Notes under the pieces: generated by a model
Seen by the model: the letters and a program-made list of their open reading frames with translations, nothing else
Databases searched by the model: none
Told to the model about the DNA's origin: nothing
DNA from: Bretschneidera sinensis
Lineage: Eukaryota > Streptophyta > Magnoliopsida > Brassicales > Akaniaceae
Reading direction: 5' to 3'
Length of the DNA stretch: 64,000 nt
Assembly (NCBI GenBank): GCA_023935145.1
Contig: CM043698.1
Span: forward strand, 85,969,001 to 86,033,000
Shown here: positions 29,385 through 40,260 of the stretch, in pieces
How the letters are laid out: each line of letters starts with the position of its first letter
How positions within the stretch are numbered: position 1 is the stretch's first letter
Position numbers and translations under genes: made by a program

Positions 29385-30120
29385 TTAAGGTGATTCTGGG
29401 ATCAGCACCCATATCTCTAGCACCTTACAGAGTGGCACTAGCTGAGTTGAGAGAATTGAAAGTTCAACTTCAGGAGTTGCTAGATAAACAATTTATTTGA
29501 CCTAGTATGTCACCTTGGGGAGCCCATGTGTTGTTTGTGAAGAAGAAGGATTGAACGATGAGGTTGTATATTAATTATAGATAGTTGAATAAGATCATAA
29601 TCAAGAATAAATATCCTTTGCCTAGGATAGATGATTTATTTGAGTAATTACAGGGGATAAGGTGTTTTTTAAGATAGACCTGACATTGGGTTATCATCAG
29701 TTAAGGATAAAGGAGGGGGACATGCCTAAGAATGCTTTCAGGACACATTATGGCCACCATAAGTTCCTTGTGATGCCATTTGGGCTAACTAATGCTCCTG
29801 CAACATTTATGGATCTAATGAATCGGGTGTTTAAACGATTCTTGGATAGATTTATGACTGTATTTATTGAAGATATTCTGGTATATTCCAAGAATTAAGA
29901 GGAGCATGTGCAATATTTAGAGATAGTGTTAGAAATTTTGATGAGAGAGAAATTGTATGTAAAGTTCTCTAAGTGTGAGTTTTGGTTGAATCAAATATTT
30001 TTCTTGAGGTATATTGTGTTAGGAGATGGTATAGCAGTTGACCCACAAAAAGTGGAGGCAGTGTTGAATTGGGAAGGACCCACTAATATGATTGAAATTT
30101 GAAGCTTTTTGGGGTTGGCT
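29385..30120 (+). pseudogene. RT: Element F reverse transcriptase
   Basis: Recognisable parts: [17 protein letters not shown] (about 29419), MSPWGAHVLFVKKKD, then 29662-29898 with [36 protein letters not shown] and [12 protein letters not shown]. The catalytic pair usually written Asp-Asp reads Glu-Asp here. KCEFWLNQIFFLRYIV follows. Stops occur at probable Arg (CGA to TGA) and Gln (CAG/CAA to TAG/TAA) positions. Confidence 0.85.
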
Positions 30121-30500
30121 GGTCATTATAGGAGGTTTATCAAAAAAAATTCTATTATTGCTGGACAATTGACCAGATTGACTAGGAAAGAAGTGAAGTT
30201 TATGTGGTCAGAAAAAATGTGAGAAGAGTTTTCAGCTGTTGAAAGAGAAATTGACTACTACTCCAGTATTAGTGCTTCTTTCTGGTGATGAAGGATTTGT
30301 GATATATAGTGATGCGTCACATAAGGGGTTGGAATGTGTGTTGATGCAACATATGAGAGTTATAGCCTATGCTTCTAGGCAATTGAAAAACCGTGAGAGA
30401 AATTACCCGACCCATGATTTAGAATTGACTACTATAGTTTTTGTTTTGAAGATTTAGACACATTATCTGTATAGAGCCACTTATGAAATTTTTATTGATA
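30121..30500 (+). pseudogene. Element F RNase H
   Basis: The frame 30239-30457 has [37 protein letters not shown] and a final TAG where related proteins have Trp. An A-run near 30215 shifts the frame relative to RT. Confidence 0.8.
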
Positions 30501-31776
30501 ATAAAATTTTGACGCATTTACCTACCCAGAGAGAGTTAAATTTGAGGAAGAGGAGGTGGATGGAGTTGATTAGTGACTATGACTGTACAATTCACTATCA
30601 TCCAGAGAAGGCTAATGTAGTAGCTGATGCATTGAGTAGAAAGTCTATAGGGAGATTAGCTGCTATTGGGAGTCACGATATTAGCTTAATGATAGAATTG
30701 AGAGAAATGAGAATGCAGTTGAGTATCAGTGATAGAGGAGTATTGATGGCAAATATGGTGGTACAATATTCTATTATTGATCGCTTATTACAGATGCAGA
30801 GTAGAGATGAATGGATAGAGAAGATCAAACAGAAAATATTGAGTGGGAAGCCGACTGAGTTTAGAATTAGAGAAGACAGTATGGTGGTACTGGGACATAG
30901 AATTTATGTTCCCAATGATGTTGAAATGAGAAAGGAGATACTAAGAGAGGCTCATGATTCTGTTTATTCTATGCACCCAGGTAATAATAAGATGTACAGG
31001 GGGTTGAGACAAACTTATTGGTGGTCAATAAGTATATTTCTAGATGTTTAATTTGTCAATACGTTAAGTTTGAGAATAGACATCCGGCAGGTTTATTACA
31101 GCCTCTTCCAGTACCTAAATGGCCATGGGAGAATGTGAGTATGATTTTTTTTTTTTCAGGTTTTCCCCGCACCCAGAGAGGTCATGATGTTGTATAGGTT
31201 ATAGTGGATAGACTTTCTAAGTCTTCGCATTTCTTTCCTATTAAAACTACCCGGAGTCCTGAAAAGTTGGTTGAATGATATGTAGCGGAGATTGTGATAT
31301 TACATGGAGTACCTTTGAGTATTGTATCAGATAGAGATTCTAGATTTACTTCTTGATTTTGGAGGGGTTTTCGTAAAGCTATGGGTACACAATTGCTGTT
31401 TAGTACAACTTTTCATCCTTAAACTGATAGGTAGACAGAGAGAATCATCAGAATACTAGAAGATATGCTGAGGGAAAATGTATTGATTTTTTCTATGAGC
31501 TAGGATGCTTATTTAACTTTGATTGAGTTTGCATACAATAATCAGTATCAAGCTAGTATTGGGATGGCACCATTTGAGGCTTTATATGGTATAAGGTGCA
31601 GAACTCCAATATATTGGGAAGAAGTTGGAGAAAGAAAGATATTTGGTCCATAAATGATAGATTTGACTATTGAGATGATCAAACTGGTTAGAGAGAACCT
31701 TAGAGCAGCACAGAACAAACAGAAGAGATATGTTGATAATAGAATAAAACCTCTTTAGTTTCAGGTTGGTGACTGG
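30501..31776 (+). pseudogene. INT: Element F integrase
   Basis: The frame 30509-31051 holds the RNase H end ([20 protein letters not shown]) and the N-terminal integrase zinc-binding region ([18 protein letters not shown]). Further core parts are read in other frames: IVDRLSKSSHFFPI, SIVSDRDSRFTS and FAYNNQYQASIGMAPFEALY. Stops are again largely TAG or TGA at Gln, Trp or Arg positions. Confidence 0.8.
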
Positions 31777-32220
31777 GTGTATTTGAAGATATCTCCGTGG
31801 AATGGTGTATTGAGATTTAAAAAGAAAGGAAAGTTGAGTCCGAGATTTGTGGGGCCATATGAGGTGATTGAAAAAGTTGGACCAATGGAATATAGATTGG
31901 ATTTGCCTCCAGAGTTAAAGCAATTGCACAATGTGTTTCATGTTTCACTTTTGAGAAAGTGTTTACATGATGAATCCCATAGTATTCTGAGTCAAGCTGT
32001 AGAACTTCAGGAAGATTTGACCTTTATGGAAGTACTAGTCAGAATTCTAAACAGAAAGGAACAAGTCTTGCATAATAAAGTTATTCTTTTAGTTGAAGTG
32101 TTATGGCAGAACAAAGATGTTGAAGAAATTACTTGGGAGTATGAGGCAAGAATGAGGAAAAAGTACCCCCAGCTTTTTCATGAGTTAGGTAAGAAAATTT
32201 CAGGGATGAAATTTTTATAA
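31777..32220 (+). pseudogene. Element F integrase C-terminus with chromodomain
   Basis: Open for 147 codons. It contains GPYEVIEKVGPMEYRLDLP, LHNVFHVSLLRKC and a chromodomain-like end VEVLWQNKDVEEITWEYEA followed by MRKKYPQLF. Chromodomains of this clade are thought to guide insertion to particular chromatin. Confidence 0.8.
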
Positions 32221-32232
32221 GGTGGATAGAAT
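32219..32232 (+). other. Polypurine tract of element F
   Basis: AAGGTGGATAGAAT lies between the pol stop codon and the 3' LTR, the usual position in Tekay/Del elements. Confidence 0.7.
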
Positions 32233-34376
32233 TGTAGTATTTGTGTTCATAAAACAAGGGTAAAAAAGTAATTTTACATATATTATATTGAATTAAATAA
32301 TCTAATGATGAAAGATTTAGTATTGATTTGAAATAATATTGAAATTTTTGTTGAAAAAAGTTAGAAATTTTTGAAAAAGAAAGTATTAAAATTTTTTAAA
32401 ATTTGAAGTTGAAATGAAAGAATTTAGAAGAAAAATATTGATTGAAGTTGAGGAAAATAATTAAAAAAAATTAGAAGAAAATATAAATTTTTAGTATTTC
32501 TTTATAAGTTTTATAAAAATTTTGGAAGGAAGAAAAGATGAAAATTTGATTTTTAAAGGGTAAATGGAAAAACAGTAATTATGTAATGTCAAAACAGAAA
32601 TTACGTAATGGCAAAATAGTAAATTTTAAATGATGACAGAATTGTAAATAACCAATGGTAAATATGTAATTTATATTAGAAAAAATCACAAAATTCACGT
32701 GAAGTGATGAAGCGGCGGAAAAAAAAGTCTCTGAGTGGTGAAGCGAAAAAAAAGAAAAAAATATGTGAATAGTGAAGTGGTGGAGAAGAAAGAAAAAATA
32801 AATTGAAAGCTTTGAAGTCTCTAAACTCAGAGACTTTATTTTCCAACAAAATCCCGTTTCATTTATTTCTTTTTTCAATCCAAATTTCTTAGCAAAAAAT
32901 TATAAAGAAAATTTCTCAAATATTAGAGATAGTACAATCATTCAATTACAATAGCAAGATTTTATCATACTTGAGGTAAATTTTCAATAAGACTCATAAC
33001 TAAATAACTATATTGTTTGAATTAAATTATGAAATAGCAAGATTTATGAAAGTTTATGATTAGGTGTTGGTGATCAACAATCTCAAGAAATTGCTAAAAG
33101 AAGCAGGGAAGGAAAGTAGGTGATCTACTGGTAGCTTTAATTGCTACATGGCGAGTTAGACTTACTTTTAGTAATCGAGACCAATAAAAATATGAATTTA
33201 TGATATTTGAATAAATTGTTGAATTATAATGATTTAATGGTGTCTTTTCTGTTATGTATGATAATTGATTGATTTATTGATTAATGATTTAATAGTATGC
33301 TGAATATTAATTATTTAAGAATTTATATTTTAAAAAGGGAGGAACTAATGAAAAATATGCTGATAAGTTATATAAAAATTTCTAAAAATATAATTGAAAA
33401 AGTTGATATGATATATGATGAGACATTTTAATAAATATAATAAAAACAATAATTTTGAGAAAGAGCTAGATAGTTGAATTGAATGCTTTGATATATGCTT
33501 GCTTACATGTTATTTCTCATATGCATAAAAAGGAAGACCAAAAAGGCAGTTGGTCTGGCTAGGAAGACCAAAAAGGCTGCTGGTCTGGCTGAGAAGACCA
33601 AGAAGGCAACTAGTCTGGCTGAAACATGTCGACATGTGGAAAGATGTTCCCAGATGATAATATGAAATGATCTGATGAGAAAGAAAGAAAGAAAGAATTA
33701 AATTCATGCATTATATTTGTGTTAAATATCTATTATCAATATTTGATATGCTAAAGAATTAGTTTTGATTATTAAACGATTGATAGATAAATAGAAAGGA
33801 TGACATAATAAAGAATTGTATTATTGATTGTTTGTATGATATGAATTTTATGATGATATTAAATTGAAAATATTAAATTGATAAATTATATGAGATATAT
33901 ATATTAAAGAGGATAGCATGATAATTTATTTATTAAGAGAAATTGATAAATGATTGAATTAGAATGTGAGAAAAGATAGATGATTAATTATGTTGATTTA
34001 ACAATGAATGAATATAACTAGAAGTATACAAATTGAGTATTTCTAATAAATTTAATTCACTGAGCTCGTGAAGCTCACTCCTCTTTGTTAACTAATTTCA
34101 GTTAGTGGGCAGAACATATAAATTTGTAAGTTTAGATTCAGACTGAGTTATTATCTATAAGTCTCGTGGTCCACATCCTTAGACTAATGGAAGAAGAAAA
34201 AAATTGTAGATAATCATGCATCTTTAGCATGTTGTATAAATTGTTTTAGATAGGATATTAATAATGCATCTTCAGTTGATCTATGTTTTTATATTGTTGC
34301 ATATATGTGTCATACTGAGATTTCAAAATGTGACGACACCGTCTCGGGGGTGGCCAACCCAGGATGGGTCATTACA
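32233..34376 (+). repeat. Element F 3' LTR (2144 bp)
   Basis: Homologous to 25095-27277; starts TGTAGTATTTG and ends GGTCATTACA. Three 30-bp units lie at 33533-33622 (two in the 5' LTR). The hairpin corresponding to 25718 is at 32817-32834 with one mismatch. Confidence 0.9.
33533..33622. repeat. 30-bp repeat in F 3' LTR, three units
   Basis: Units 33533-33562, 33563-33592 and 33593-33622, each of the form GAAGACCAAAAAGGCxGxTGGTCTGGCT with minor changes. Confidence 0.9.
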
Positions 34377-35148
34377 TGGGCCCTACTCAAAATTGATCCA
34401 TTACCTTTCAGAACTGAGCACCTGAACTTAAGATGCAACCAATCAAACGATATTCTTTCTCAATAAATCTAAAACTATACAAACATACATCTTCATACAT
34501 AAGAAAAAATTATTCTATTTCGACAAACAGATTCTCAAAGTTTTATGAAAAGGAAATTTTATAACAAAAAATGGGACTATCTCAAATACTTCTAATTTGT
34601 ATACTTCTAAAATTTTACATTGGGACAAAATTAAACTCTCAAAGAGACTTAAGAGGTGAGGTTGCCGTAGACAAGGACTTTACTAAGGTATCTTTTCAAT
34701 TTTGTCCACTCGCATTCTGATGATTTTTCCTGAAAGGTTAGTAAAAATGCTAAAAAACTCTGTGAGAAACACTTTACGAGAAGTAATCGTATTTAAGCAA
34801 TTTATCATTTTAATTTATAACTATAGCACATGAAATATTTAATTTCTAAGTACGTATAAAGAATTTCTTGAGTTTTCTCCTATTATTTTTCTAAATTTCA
34901 TATCCAAAAGAAAATATTAATAGTACAAGAATTTCATCAATGACCTCGTAATAAATTTCAAACATACAGTTCTTACCACACTGTTTACATAATAAATCTA
35001 AAAAATATGAAAACCTTCATCTCAATACTTTTTTTTTTCAACACATAGAACATTCAAGTCCTTTACCGGGCCCAACACATCATATGTCTCACAATGGAAA
35101 ATCACGATAGTTACCCCTCATGGGTCAATTCCATCACAACATCCTTTG
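34377..35148. other. AT-rich spacer, no gene recognised
   Basis: No domain, repeat or RNA signature is seen. It could be old single-copy DNA between elements. Confidence 0.45.
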
Positions 35149-35814
35149 TTGGTATTTGTCTAAGGATTAAAAAGGAGAAGAAGTCAGCTTCAGATATAGC
35201 TGTGCGCCGTGGCCTCCAGCAAGGGATGCAAAATGGAGAAGACCTAGAGGAGGTGTGCACCGCGGCACCCAGAAAGGATGAAGAGGGTGCCTTGGTCCGC
35301 GTCGTGGCCCAGCCCATCCAAGCCTCAGCACGAAGCACCAAGCCTCAGCACGCCCTGTTCCAAGCCTCATCACGAGGCACACTTGATGCTTTTATTTCAG
35401 CATTTCAAATGGTGCATGAGGCATGATCAAAACGCACAGGATCACTTAGGATTGATGAGGGGCTATAATTGATTGGTCCTCAAGATCTAAGGGTGGAAAT
35501 TGACCTTCAAGATAGGTTCAAGAAGTGGTGCATTATATAAAGGGTCACTTAACTTCAATCCCTAAAAGGTGTGTGACATAACATGTGATGACATGTGAAT
35601 GTGTGTGAAATAGAACACATGGATTGTGTGAGAGTGCAAAGGCACTAAACACAGGAGAGATCTCATTGGAGAGGCTGGTTGTTTAGAGAGAGAGAGTAGT
35701 ATAGATTGGGGATTCAAGGGACTTGTAAGTGGAATTTTCTTGGGGAAAATTCCAGGGTAACTCAAGACCTTATCACTTTCTTTTCTCTATTCTTTCGTTC
35801 TTCAAGAACGGTGT
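35149..35814 (+). mobile_element. Copia LTR fragment, plus strand, cut by element D
   Basis: Starts TGTTGGTATTTG. From about 35380 onward it is homologous to the reverse complement of 62575-62985, with a shared ATATAAAGGGTCAC, GTGTGAGAGTGCAAAG and GAGAGTAGTATAGAT. A GC-rich stretch at 35201-35375 precedes the TATA box (about 35534-35542). It ends TTCTTCAAGAACGGTGT where element D begins, so its last about 230 bp are missing. Confidence 0.65.
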
Positions 35815-36250
35815 TGATGAGAGTCATATAATGCATCTAAACAATACTTAATTGTTAGCATTTTAGGGTTGATCTCGGTCATAATCGCACTTTTACATGC
35901 TAATAACTCTAAAGTGATATTCATAAATCATTGACTTAATTCGATGCATTTTCAGGTGCTTTGAGTCCAAAAGAGATGATAAAGTGATCTATGTTTAAAG
36001 CACCAAAAGTTTTTGCATGTTGGTGTTAGTATTTGTCCAAGGTTTAGACATGTCTAAACATGATTCAAAGATGGTTAAAGTCTAAACCAAGGTTGGATTA
36101 ATAAAATACAGCAAGTTAAAAGACTACATACAAGTGTGTGCATCACTTTGGAGCAAGGTAAGGCTAGGCACACTAGTGTGTGCACTTCTGGATTCAAGCT
36201 GGTGAAGGGCAGCAAGACTGTGTGCACAAGCTGACCAAGGGTAGCAAGAG

Positions 36251-36419
36251 TGGGCGCCTTGGCACCCAAAACTGAGCACCACGCCTTCTAGGGACTTCAC
36301 CTCTCAATCTGCAAGAGTGAGTGCCTAGGCGCCCAAAATGAGCACCACGCCTTCCATAACACTTCAATCTCGAACATAACCAGCGCCTAGGCGCGGGTAA
36401 GGCAGCACCTAGGCGCCCA
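36251..36419. repeat. GCGCCTAGGCGC-type motifs in element D U3
   Basis: TGGGCGCCTTGGCACCCA (36251-36268), GTGCCTAGGCGCCC (36321-36334), AGCGCCTAGGCGCGG (36382-36396) and AGCACCTAGGCGCCCA (36404-36419). GCGCCTAGGCGC is a perfect 12-bp palindrome. The TATA box follows 77 bp downstream. Confidence 0.85.
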
Positions 36420-36495
36420 CTAGCTTCTTGACCTGGTTAGGGAGACCAAATGACATTTTTTCGGATCAAAATACCCCTAGTTACTGCTTGTAATC

Positions 36496-36503
36496 TATAA
36501 ATA
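36496..36503 (+). promoter_or_regulatory. TATA box of element D 5' LTR
   Basis: TATAAATA downstream of the GC-rich motif group, mid-LTR. Confidence 0.7.
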
Positions 36504-37356
36504 ACTCCTTAAGGAGTGTGCAGCCGGGCATTCAAGAAAGAAAATAGAGAGTAAGGTTTTGGGATTCAATTTTAGCATTCTTCTAAGTGTTCTTTGGCTG
36601 GAAATCAAGGGGAGAGCATCCATATTGTTCTTCCACCTTGAGCTCCATGGCTAACTAATCATCAAGTAAGGGAAAGGGATGAATCCTTAGGGAGTTGTTG
36701 TTCCTTATTTCCGTTCTTGATTCATTTGTACCAATTTATTGTTGAATATTGTTTGTGATTTACTCTTTGATTAAATAAGAAGGATTTGAGTTCATGTGAT
36801 GGTTGAATTTATGTTCTTCTTCTTTTAGATTCTCTTAATCTGGTGATTGCATCCATCTCATCATTTGATGTTGTTCGGATGTGATTGATTCCAGTAGATT
36901 TTTTTTATTGATTGTCCATTACTGCGATATTATCATTGAGATATATTGTTGTTTCTTGATAATCTTTAAGATCGGTCATGTGTGCTTGAACTGGAATCAA
37001 TGAGTAACTTATAGCAATTACATTAGAGTTTATAAATATGCTTGATTGAATATCTTCTGATTGTTTGCTTGGGATGTGAAACTAGCAATCGAGATAAACA
37101 ATTGAATCAAGAGTGGAATAAGGGAACGAACCTAGGGAAGATTCCCAGAACCTTGCTGTTTCGTTTATATTCTCATTTACATTTACGCAATTTTTCTCAC
37201 AATACACCATTATCAAAACTCATATTCTTTCGTTTAACTTTTATCGTTAGTATTAAAGTTTACATATTCTTTCGTAATTAACTTGTTTCCCTGTGGAATC
37301 GACACCCCAAAGCTGTACTAAAATAACTATGTTATACTTTGGGCGTAATCAAATTT

Positions 37357-37374
37357 TGGCGTCGTTGCCGGGGA
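37357..37374 (+). other. Primer-binding site of element D
   Basis: TGGCGTCGTTGCCGGGGA, one mismatch (C to T at a CpG) from the tRNA-Asp complement. Confidence 0.9.
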
Positions 37375-37577
37375 AACAAGCTTAAGTACAATGAAGCTTG
37401 TCAACTTTGAGTGTGACGGTAGAAGAATTGTAAATATTTCTTTTCAGCAGTTTGTAAATACGGTAATATTGTTTCTTTACCTTTGTTTTGATTTTCTAAT
37501 TTTCTTTTATTATTCTGTTTTATTTATTTTATTTTCCTGTTTTATTTATTTTATTTCCCCTCTAAATTAATTGGTGC

Positions 37578-39340
37578 ATGCTTAGACCGAGAGATTAGCG
37601 AGGTAGATTCATTAGAGGAGCCGAATTAGAGTTACCCTCTCCTTCCACGTCTGTTGGTAAAACCTCGCCTAGATCAAACCATAGTGCACCCCCATCCGAG
37701 AATTTAGAGGACTTTGTTAACATGGCCGAAAATCCGAATGAGAATGGTGCTAGGACACTTAGAGATTACCTACATCCTAGCCGGACAGCCACACCATCCT
37801 GCATTATGTTTCCAACCAATACCCGTCATCAAGATTTTAAAACAGAGATGATACAACTACTCCCTACTTTTCATGGCATGGAAAATGAAAACCTCTATGT
37901 GCACATTAGAGAATTTAAGGAAGTAGTTGCGACTTTCTATAGTCAAGATGCAACTGATGATATCGTGAGACTCAAGTTTTTTCCTTTCTCCTTAAAGGAT
38001 AAAGCTAAGAGTTGGTTATACTCGCTGAGACCACGATCAATTGGGTCATGGAATGAGATGACCCAAGTTTTTCTTAACAAGTACTTCCCTCAACATAAGA
38101 CTAACGCATTGAAAAGACAAATCTCCACCTTTGCACAAAAGGAAAACGAGACTTTGTATTAGTCTTGGGAGAAATTTAAAGAGCTGTTAAGTATGTGTCC
38201 ACATCATGGGTACGAAAATTAGTGTTTAGTCTATGAAGGTCTTACCTATAGAGAACGCCAATTTGTAGAGATGATGTGTAATGGTGAGTTTCTGCAAAAA
38301 GACCCTGATGAGGCTATTGAGTACCTCAATGAGCTTGCTGAAAAAGCTCACACATGGACTGGACCTAGTGCAACTGAGAGCACAAATAGGTTACGACCTA
38401 TATCAAACCCTAGTGGTGGAGGGATCTACCATATTAAGGAAGAGGATAACCTTAAGGCCAAGGTTGAGATGCTTACTAGGGAGTTAGAAGCATTAAAAAC
38501 TAAAAAACCAACACACATGGTTAATCAAGTCAAACCTCTAGAATCATGTTTTGTGTGTGGTGGGATAGATCATCTCGCCCAAGAGTGCCCCACATTTGTT
38601 GATATAAGAGGGTTGTACAAGGAACAATGTAATGCCTTAGGCATGTACAAGAAGCCTCTTGCACCTTTCTCTAACACTTATATCCCGGGGTGGTGAAATC
38701 ACCCCAACTTCAGTTGGAAATCTGAAAATCAGTAGCATGCACAGCCCCCTAGATCATACCCAGCACCTTATCATGTACCCTCATCCTCTAGGAACTCTTT
38801 AGAAGACACCTTACATGTTTTTATAGAAGCATAAGGCAAGACAAACCAAAAGTGTGAGGCGTTAATTACACAGTTGGTTGAGGAAAACAAAGAAATAAGG
38901 AGCCAAGTAACTAAATTAATGAGCTCCTTGAGTGTGAATGAGCGAGGTAAGTTCCCTACCCAAGCTCAGTCTATACCTCACGGTCAACATATGGCACAAG
39001 AAAATGTGAAAGATGTAAATTCCGTTGTGACCCGAAGTGGTAAGTCACTACACATTCCACCAGAGAATAAACCCGAGGATGTGAGAAAGGGTGAAACTAG
39101 TAGTGGAACTGAACTGTATAAAGACCCTGAAGAGACCAAAAATCCTATTAAGGCACCATTTCCCCAAGCCTTAAAATCCAACAAGAAAAATCTGGAAATG
39201 AATGATGAAATCCTTGAGAACTTAAGGCAAGTGAAACTTAATCTTCCCCTTTTGCAAGTGATTAAACAAGTCCCCACCTATGCAAAAGTTATCAAAGATT
39301 TATGCACAATTAAGAGGAAACATCATGTCAAGAAAACAGA
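37578..39340 (+). pseudogene. gag: Element D gag, stop-interrupted but in frame
   Basis: An upstream ATG at 37578 gives MLRPRD then TAG (37596); the next ATG is 37722. The gag core LPTFHGMENENLYVHIREF, FPFSLKDKAKSWLYSLRP and EMTQVFLNKYFPQHKTNALK lies at about 37857-38120. The zinc knuckle CFVCGGIDHLAQEC is at about 38549-38590 and a PGW...HPNFSW motif at about 38688-38715. In-frame stops at 37596, 38160, 38220, 38694, 38733 and 38832 are all explainable by a C-to-T or G-to-A change in Gln, Trp or Arg codons. Confidence 0.85.
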
Positions 39341-40260
39341 TTTACTAACTGAGCAAGTTAGTGCACTAATTGAGCAAAGAATTCCCTCGAAATACAAGGA
39401 TCCGGGCTGTCCTACCATTGCTTGCAGCATTGGAAATCATGAGGTTGGACAAGCCTTACTAGATCTAGGAGCTAGTGTAAACTTGATGCCATTTTCTATT
39501 TACTTACAGCTGGGGTTAGGAGAAATCAAACCAACCGGTGTGGTATTACAATTGGCTGATCGTTCAGTCAAAGTACCCTGAGGTGTGGTAGAGGATGTTT
39601 TAATTCAAATTGATAAATTTTATTATCCTGTTGATTTCTTAATTCTTGATACTACTTCTGCTGTTGACACTAACTCTAAAATCCCTTTGATTTTGGGTAG
39701 ACCTTTTCTTGCTACTGCGAATGCTCTAATAAATTGTAGGAACGGACTCATGAAGCTGTCCTTTGGCAACATGACTCTTGAAGTAAATATTTTCAATGTT
39801 GCAAAACAGTCCGAAGATGAGGATGAAAACCACCAGCTTTACATGATCGAGTCACTCGTCAATGAGGGAGTTTTCTTAACTCATGATTATGACCCTCTTG
39901 AAAATTTTCTTGTTAATTCTGAGATAGATTTATTTGATGATAAAACTGATATAATTGATATATGTGTTGTTTTTGACAAATCTCAGGAATATGGAAATCG
40001 GGCATGGCAACCAAGGTTTGAGGAGCTGCCTGAAAGAAGCAAGACTCAAGTCCCCTCAAGTGTGGAAGCACCTAAAGTCGAATTGAAGCCACTACCTAAG
40101 GGTCTAAAACATGCCTTTCTCGGTCCAGGTGATACCTTTCCTGTTATTATTTCTTCTGAATTATCTGAGACCCAAGGTAAGAGATTAATTCAAACTTTAA
40201 ATAAACACAAATCAGCACTGGGATGGAGCATGGCTGATTTAAAGGGAATTAGTCCCCTGA
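39341..40260 (+). pseudogene. Element D protease and linker
   Basis: Same frame as gag. ALLDLGASVNLMPFSIY (about 39454-39505) is the Athila-type retropepsin motif and LADRSVKVP is followed by a TGA (39579) at a likely Arg codon. IPLILGRPFLATANALI (about 39681-39731) ends the protease. A linker of about 170 residues leads to RT. Confidence 0.85.

Larger units (their letters stand above)
25095..34376 (+). mobile_element. Element F: Tekay/Del-type chromovirus, 9.3 kb
   Basis: Long LTRs (25095-27277 and 32233-34376) begin TGTA and end TTACA. The primer-binding site is of tRNA-Met type. The order gag, protease, RT, RNase H, integrase, chromodomain is complete. Domain sequences resemble the Tekay/Del clade. 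Reading frames are broken by numerous stops, mainly at former Gln, Arg and Trp codons, and a few indels. Flanking bases GTTTA and TGGGC do not match, so one side may have been rearranged. Confidence 0.9.
35815..37351 (+). repeat. Element D 5' LTR (1537 bp)
   Basis: TGATGAGAG...GTAATCA. It contains a segment starting TGTTGG (36018) that matches Copia LTR sequence, GC-rich palindromes such as AGCGCCTAGGCGC (36382) and a TATA box TATAAATA at 36496-36503. It is about 205 bp longer than the element E LTR. Confidence 0.9.

Noticed and set aside
34377..35148. Host gene exon
   Set aside because: No open frame with recognisable domain and no convincing splice-site set; left as unassigned.
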